A DNA stretch of 6,990 bases from Chitinophagaceae bacterium (GTDB taxonomy: Bacteria; Bacteroidota; Bacteroidia; Chitinophagales; Chitinophagaceae). The notes under the pieces are model-generated. The model searched no databases and was not told the origin of the DNA. It saw only the letters and a list, made by a program, of their open reading frames with translations. The stretch is from positions 1 through 6,990 of the forward strand of contig CANHEC010000123.1 in the NCBI GenBank assembly GCA_947459455.1, written 5' to 3'. Position 1 is the first letter of the stretch; every line of letters starts with the position of its first letter. Positions 5,687-6,990 of the stretch are shown one piece after another. The translations under genes were made by a program, and so were the position numbers.

Positions 5687-6561
5687 CAGAATCTTGTTGG
5701 GCATCCTACCCTTCCCTTTCGGCCACTGCCGCCCAGCAATCCTCCTAAGCTAATTCGCCCGGTTTCACAATCATGGATGCGCAGGCCCACGGTGAGGCCA
5801 GCGAAATAATACCAATCATTTTGTTCGGGGTTGCCACGACGGCTGCCCGCAGGCGGATATGGGGCTCCGTTGAGTTCATCGCCACGCCATGCAAAATCTA
5901 CCGCCCGCTGACCGCCGGGCCCGGCCAATAAAGCCAGCGGGTCGGCGTACCGGCCACTCACATCGTCGAGGTAATCGGTCCGCGTGGCAGTTTGCCTGAA
6001 TTCGAAGCCCAGGTTCAGATTGCAGTTGATGTTCCATTTGACACCAAAGCCAAACGGAAAGCAAACCTGCGTAAGCTGGTAAGGCTGCAAAGAAGGGTAC
6101 TGGGGCAATCCCTGCCCTTCGGTGCGAAGGGGCTGTAAGAATACCCGCGAAGCATCGTTAGGATCGTAAGCGAACGGATTGAATCGGAACACCCCAACAC
6201 CGCCAAACAGATACGGCGACAACCGGGCCTCGGCACCAGCCAGCCTATACTCTACGCCAGCTGCAAACTCCTGGATACCACTCCTGAAACTGAGGTTGCG
6301 GCTTCGCAGGCTGGCCTTGTTGGTAGCGTCCGACGCTGCCACACTTCCAAAGCTGAAACCTGCCCTCAAGTACAGCTTTTCGGTAATGCCCACCTTGAGA
6401 ATAGCCGCGGCACCCGGATTAGCATTTTGTGAAGTAAAAAAACGTGGCTGCAAATCGCCCTGATAGTTGCTAATGCCGCCGAACAAGTCTAGCTCGAGGC
6501 GTTGCGCAATCGCATTGCTGCAAATGACTGAAAGAAAAAAAACGAAAAAAGGTTTTCTCAT
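5686..6561 (-). CDS. Predicted outer-membrane beta-barrel protein, DUF6089 type
   Basis: The protein has 291 aa with a Sec signal peptide: MRK, a hydrophobic stretch FFVFFLSVICSNAIA, and likely cleavage after Ala19 (AIA before QRLELD). The mature part has alternating amphipathic strands ending in aromatic residues. Features I associate with DUF6089 proteins are GGISNYQGDL (28-37), NLSFRSGIQEFAAGVEY (89-105), SPYLFGGVGVFRFNP (115-129), LRTEGQGLPQYPSLQPYQLTQ (145-165, key residues EGQG and PYxLTQ), FPFGFGVKW (168-176), FEFRQTATRTDYLDDVSGRY (186-205) and NDWYYFAGLTVGLR (248-261). A conserved family of unknown function; membrane location is inferred. The C-terminal tail after residue 262 is Gly/Arg-rich and ends in CPTRF. 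The start at 6559-6561 is the only one that gives a signal peptide. No clear promoter is seen in the 107 nt shared with the divergent tRNA gene. Confidence 0.85.
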   Translation of the reverse strand: MRKPFFVFFLSVICSNAIAQRLELDLFGGISNYQGDLQPRFFTSQNANPGAAAILKVGITEKLYLRAGFSFGSVAASDATNKASLRSRNLSFRSGIQEFAAGVEYRLAGAEARLSPYLFGGVGVFRFNPFAYDPNDASRVFLQPLRTEGQGLPQYPSLQPYQLTQVCFPFGFGVKWNINCNLNLGFEFRQTATRTDYLDDVSGRYADPLALLAGPGGQRAVDFAWRGDELNGAPYPPAGSRRGNPEQNDWYYFAGLTVGLRIHDCETGRISLGGLLGGSGRKGRVGCPTRF

Positions 6562-6621
6562 ACACTGTAGCTACCCTTGAATGAACGCTGGCAGCACACT
6601 CCTATTGCAGCTAATTTATGT

Positions 6622-6652
6622 TTGGAAGCAATAGTCGATCCGTATATTTTTG
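6622..6652 (+). promoter_or_regulatory. Promoter of tRNA-Pro
   Basis: TTG at 6622-6624 (within TTTG), a 20-nt spacer, and TATTTTTG at 6645-6652, an exact match to TAnnTTTG. The mature tRNA begins 16 nt after the box, so the precursor would have a 5' leader of about 10 nt. Confidence 0.82.
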
Positions 6653-6668
6653 CACTCCCTTTGAAAAG

Positions 6669-6745
6669 CGGGAAGTGGCGCAGCCCGGTAGCGCACTTGT
6701 ATGGGGTGCAAGGGGTCGCTGGTTCGAATCCAGTCTTCCCGACCA
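6669..6745 (+). tRNA. tRNA-Pro (anticodon GGG)
   Basis: A complete 77-nt cloverleaf with encoded CCA. The acceptor stem CGGGAAG (6669-6675) pairs perfectly with CTTCCCG (6735-6741), including the C1-G72 pair characteristic of bacterial tRNA-Pro. The D arm is GCGC (6678-6681) with GCGC (6691-6694). The anticodon stem CTTGT (6696-6700) pairs with GCAAG (6708-6712) through one wobble, and the loop ATGGGGT has GGG at 6703-6705 and G37. The variable loop is GGGTC. The T arm GCTGG-TTCGAAT-CCAGT has one G-T pair, and the 3' end is A73 then CCA. It decodes CCC and CCU. Confidence 0.98.
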
Positions 6746-6747
6746 AG

Positions 6748-6786
6748 AAGAAAAAGACCTTCGCGAATGCGAGGGTCTTTTTCTTT
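6748..6786 (+). terminator. Intrinsic terminator of tRNA-Pro
   Basis: A long hairpin starts 3 nt after the CCA end. The arm 6748-6764 (aagaaaaagaccttcgc) pairs with 6769-6785 (gcgagggtctttttctt) through 17 positions with one G-T wobble and a GAAT loop. The 3' arm itself supplies the T-rich tail (TTTTTCTTT). It ends a single-gene tRNA transcript. Confidence 0.93.
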
Positions 6787-6990
6787 GGTACTCGCTTCAC
6801 ACACGTCGCATTTCCGTTTGCTTGTTGTTATAGGTGCTCTTCGCGTAGAGTCTCCGATTTGGCCAAGGCTGTGCTATTTGGATGTTGTTTTTTTTGGGAT
6901 GGTTTATTGCGATAGCTGCGGTTTGGAGGTGGTGCGGGATTCATTGTACAGCGTTGCGGGGCATTCAGCGGGGGGAGGGCAGTGGAGGAT
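6787..6990. other. Right-edge region with no identified gene
   Basis: About 200 bp past the tRNA terminator. The plus strand becomes G-rich towards the edge, and there is a T8 run at 6888-6895. A plus-strand frame with ATG at 6899 (MVYCDSCGLEVVRDS...) stays open to the edge, and a minus-strand frame is open from the edge down to TAA at 6828-6830. Neither shows a family signature beyond one CxxC, and both are too short to choose between. No promoter of the type seen elsewhere in the window is found here. Confidence 0.4.

Noticed and set aside
6558..6833. Several frames across the tRNA, including minus-strand translations such as VGKTGFEPATPC and REDWIRTSDPLHP and a plus-strand one with VAQPGSALVWG
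   Set aside because: These are translations of the tRNA-Pro gene or its complement. Such phrases are well-known false protein predictions that recur wherever a tRNA sits.
6828..6989. Minus-strand open frame entering from the right edge, ending at TAA 6828-6830
   Set aside because: 54 codons with a Pro/Asn/Lys-rich, uncharacteristic translation and a competing plus-strand frame; not enough to call a gene.

Overview
This window is an ordinary chromosomal housekeeping segment from a member of the Bacteroidota, most likely the Chitinophagaceae (order Chitinophagales). Three things in the sequence support this. Promoters are of the TTG-N20/21-TAnnTTTG type typical of this phylum. Starts lack clear Shine-Dalgarno sequences. 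The two minus-strand genes are a TraB/GumN-type lipoprotein and a DUF6089-type outer-membrane barrel, the latter a family I know mainly from Bacteroidota. The genus is inference. I see no phage, transposon, CRISPR array, defence island or other obviously new system.

Layout, left to right. Positions 1-555 (+) hold the 3' two thirds of etfA, the electron transfer flavoprotein alpha subunit, closed by a very strong hairpin terminator (592-632). A near-leaderless promoter (673-704) then drives a bifunctional-nuclease (DUF151) protein with a UVR tail (711-1334). It is followed after 71 nt, with no visible terminator, by ispE of the non-mevalonate isoprenoid pathway (1406-2233). A gene-free spacer of about 350 bp (2234-2582) carries an imperfect palindrome and looks like a degenerate interspersed repeat. 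Next come the magnesium channel gene mgtE (2583-3989) and ndk (4075-4494), the latter with its own clear promoter.

A 15-bp perfect hairpin (4544-4581) is shared by ndk and the convergent minus-strand TraB/GumN lipoprotein gene (4564-5508), whose stop codon lies inside the stem. Upstream of that gene, also on the minus strand, is the DUF6089-type barrel gene (5686-6561), with a hairpin terminator just after its stop. Divergent from it is a complete tRNA-Pro(GGG) gene (6669-6745) with a well-formed promoter and terminator. The last 200 bp hold no gene I can name.

The genes do not form one pathway. They cover electron transfer from acyl-CoA oxidation, isoprenoid precursor synthesis, Mg2+ homeostasis, nucleotide balancing, two envelope proteins of unknown role and a tRNA. 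The points most worth a second look are the near-leaderless promoter, the possible repeat in the ispE-mgtE spacer, the stop codon inside a shared terminator, and a T-rich plus-strand terminator with no plus-strand gene before it.
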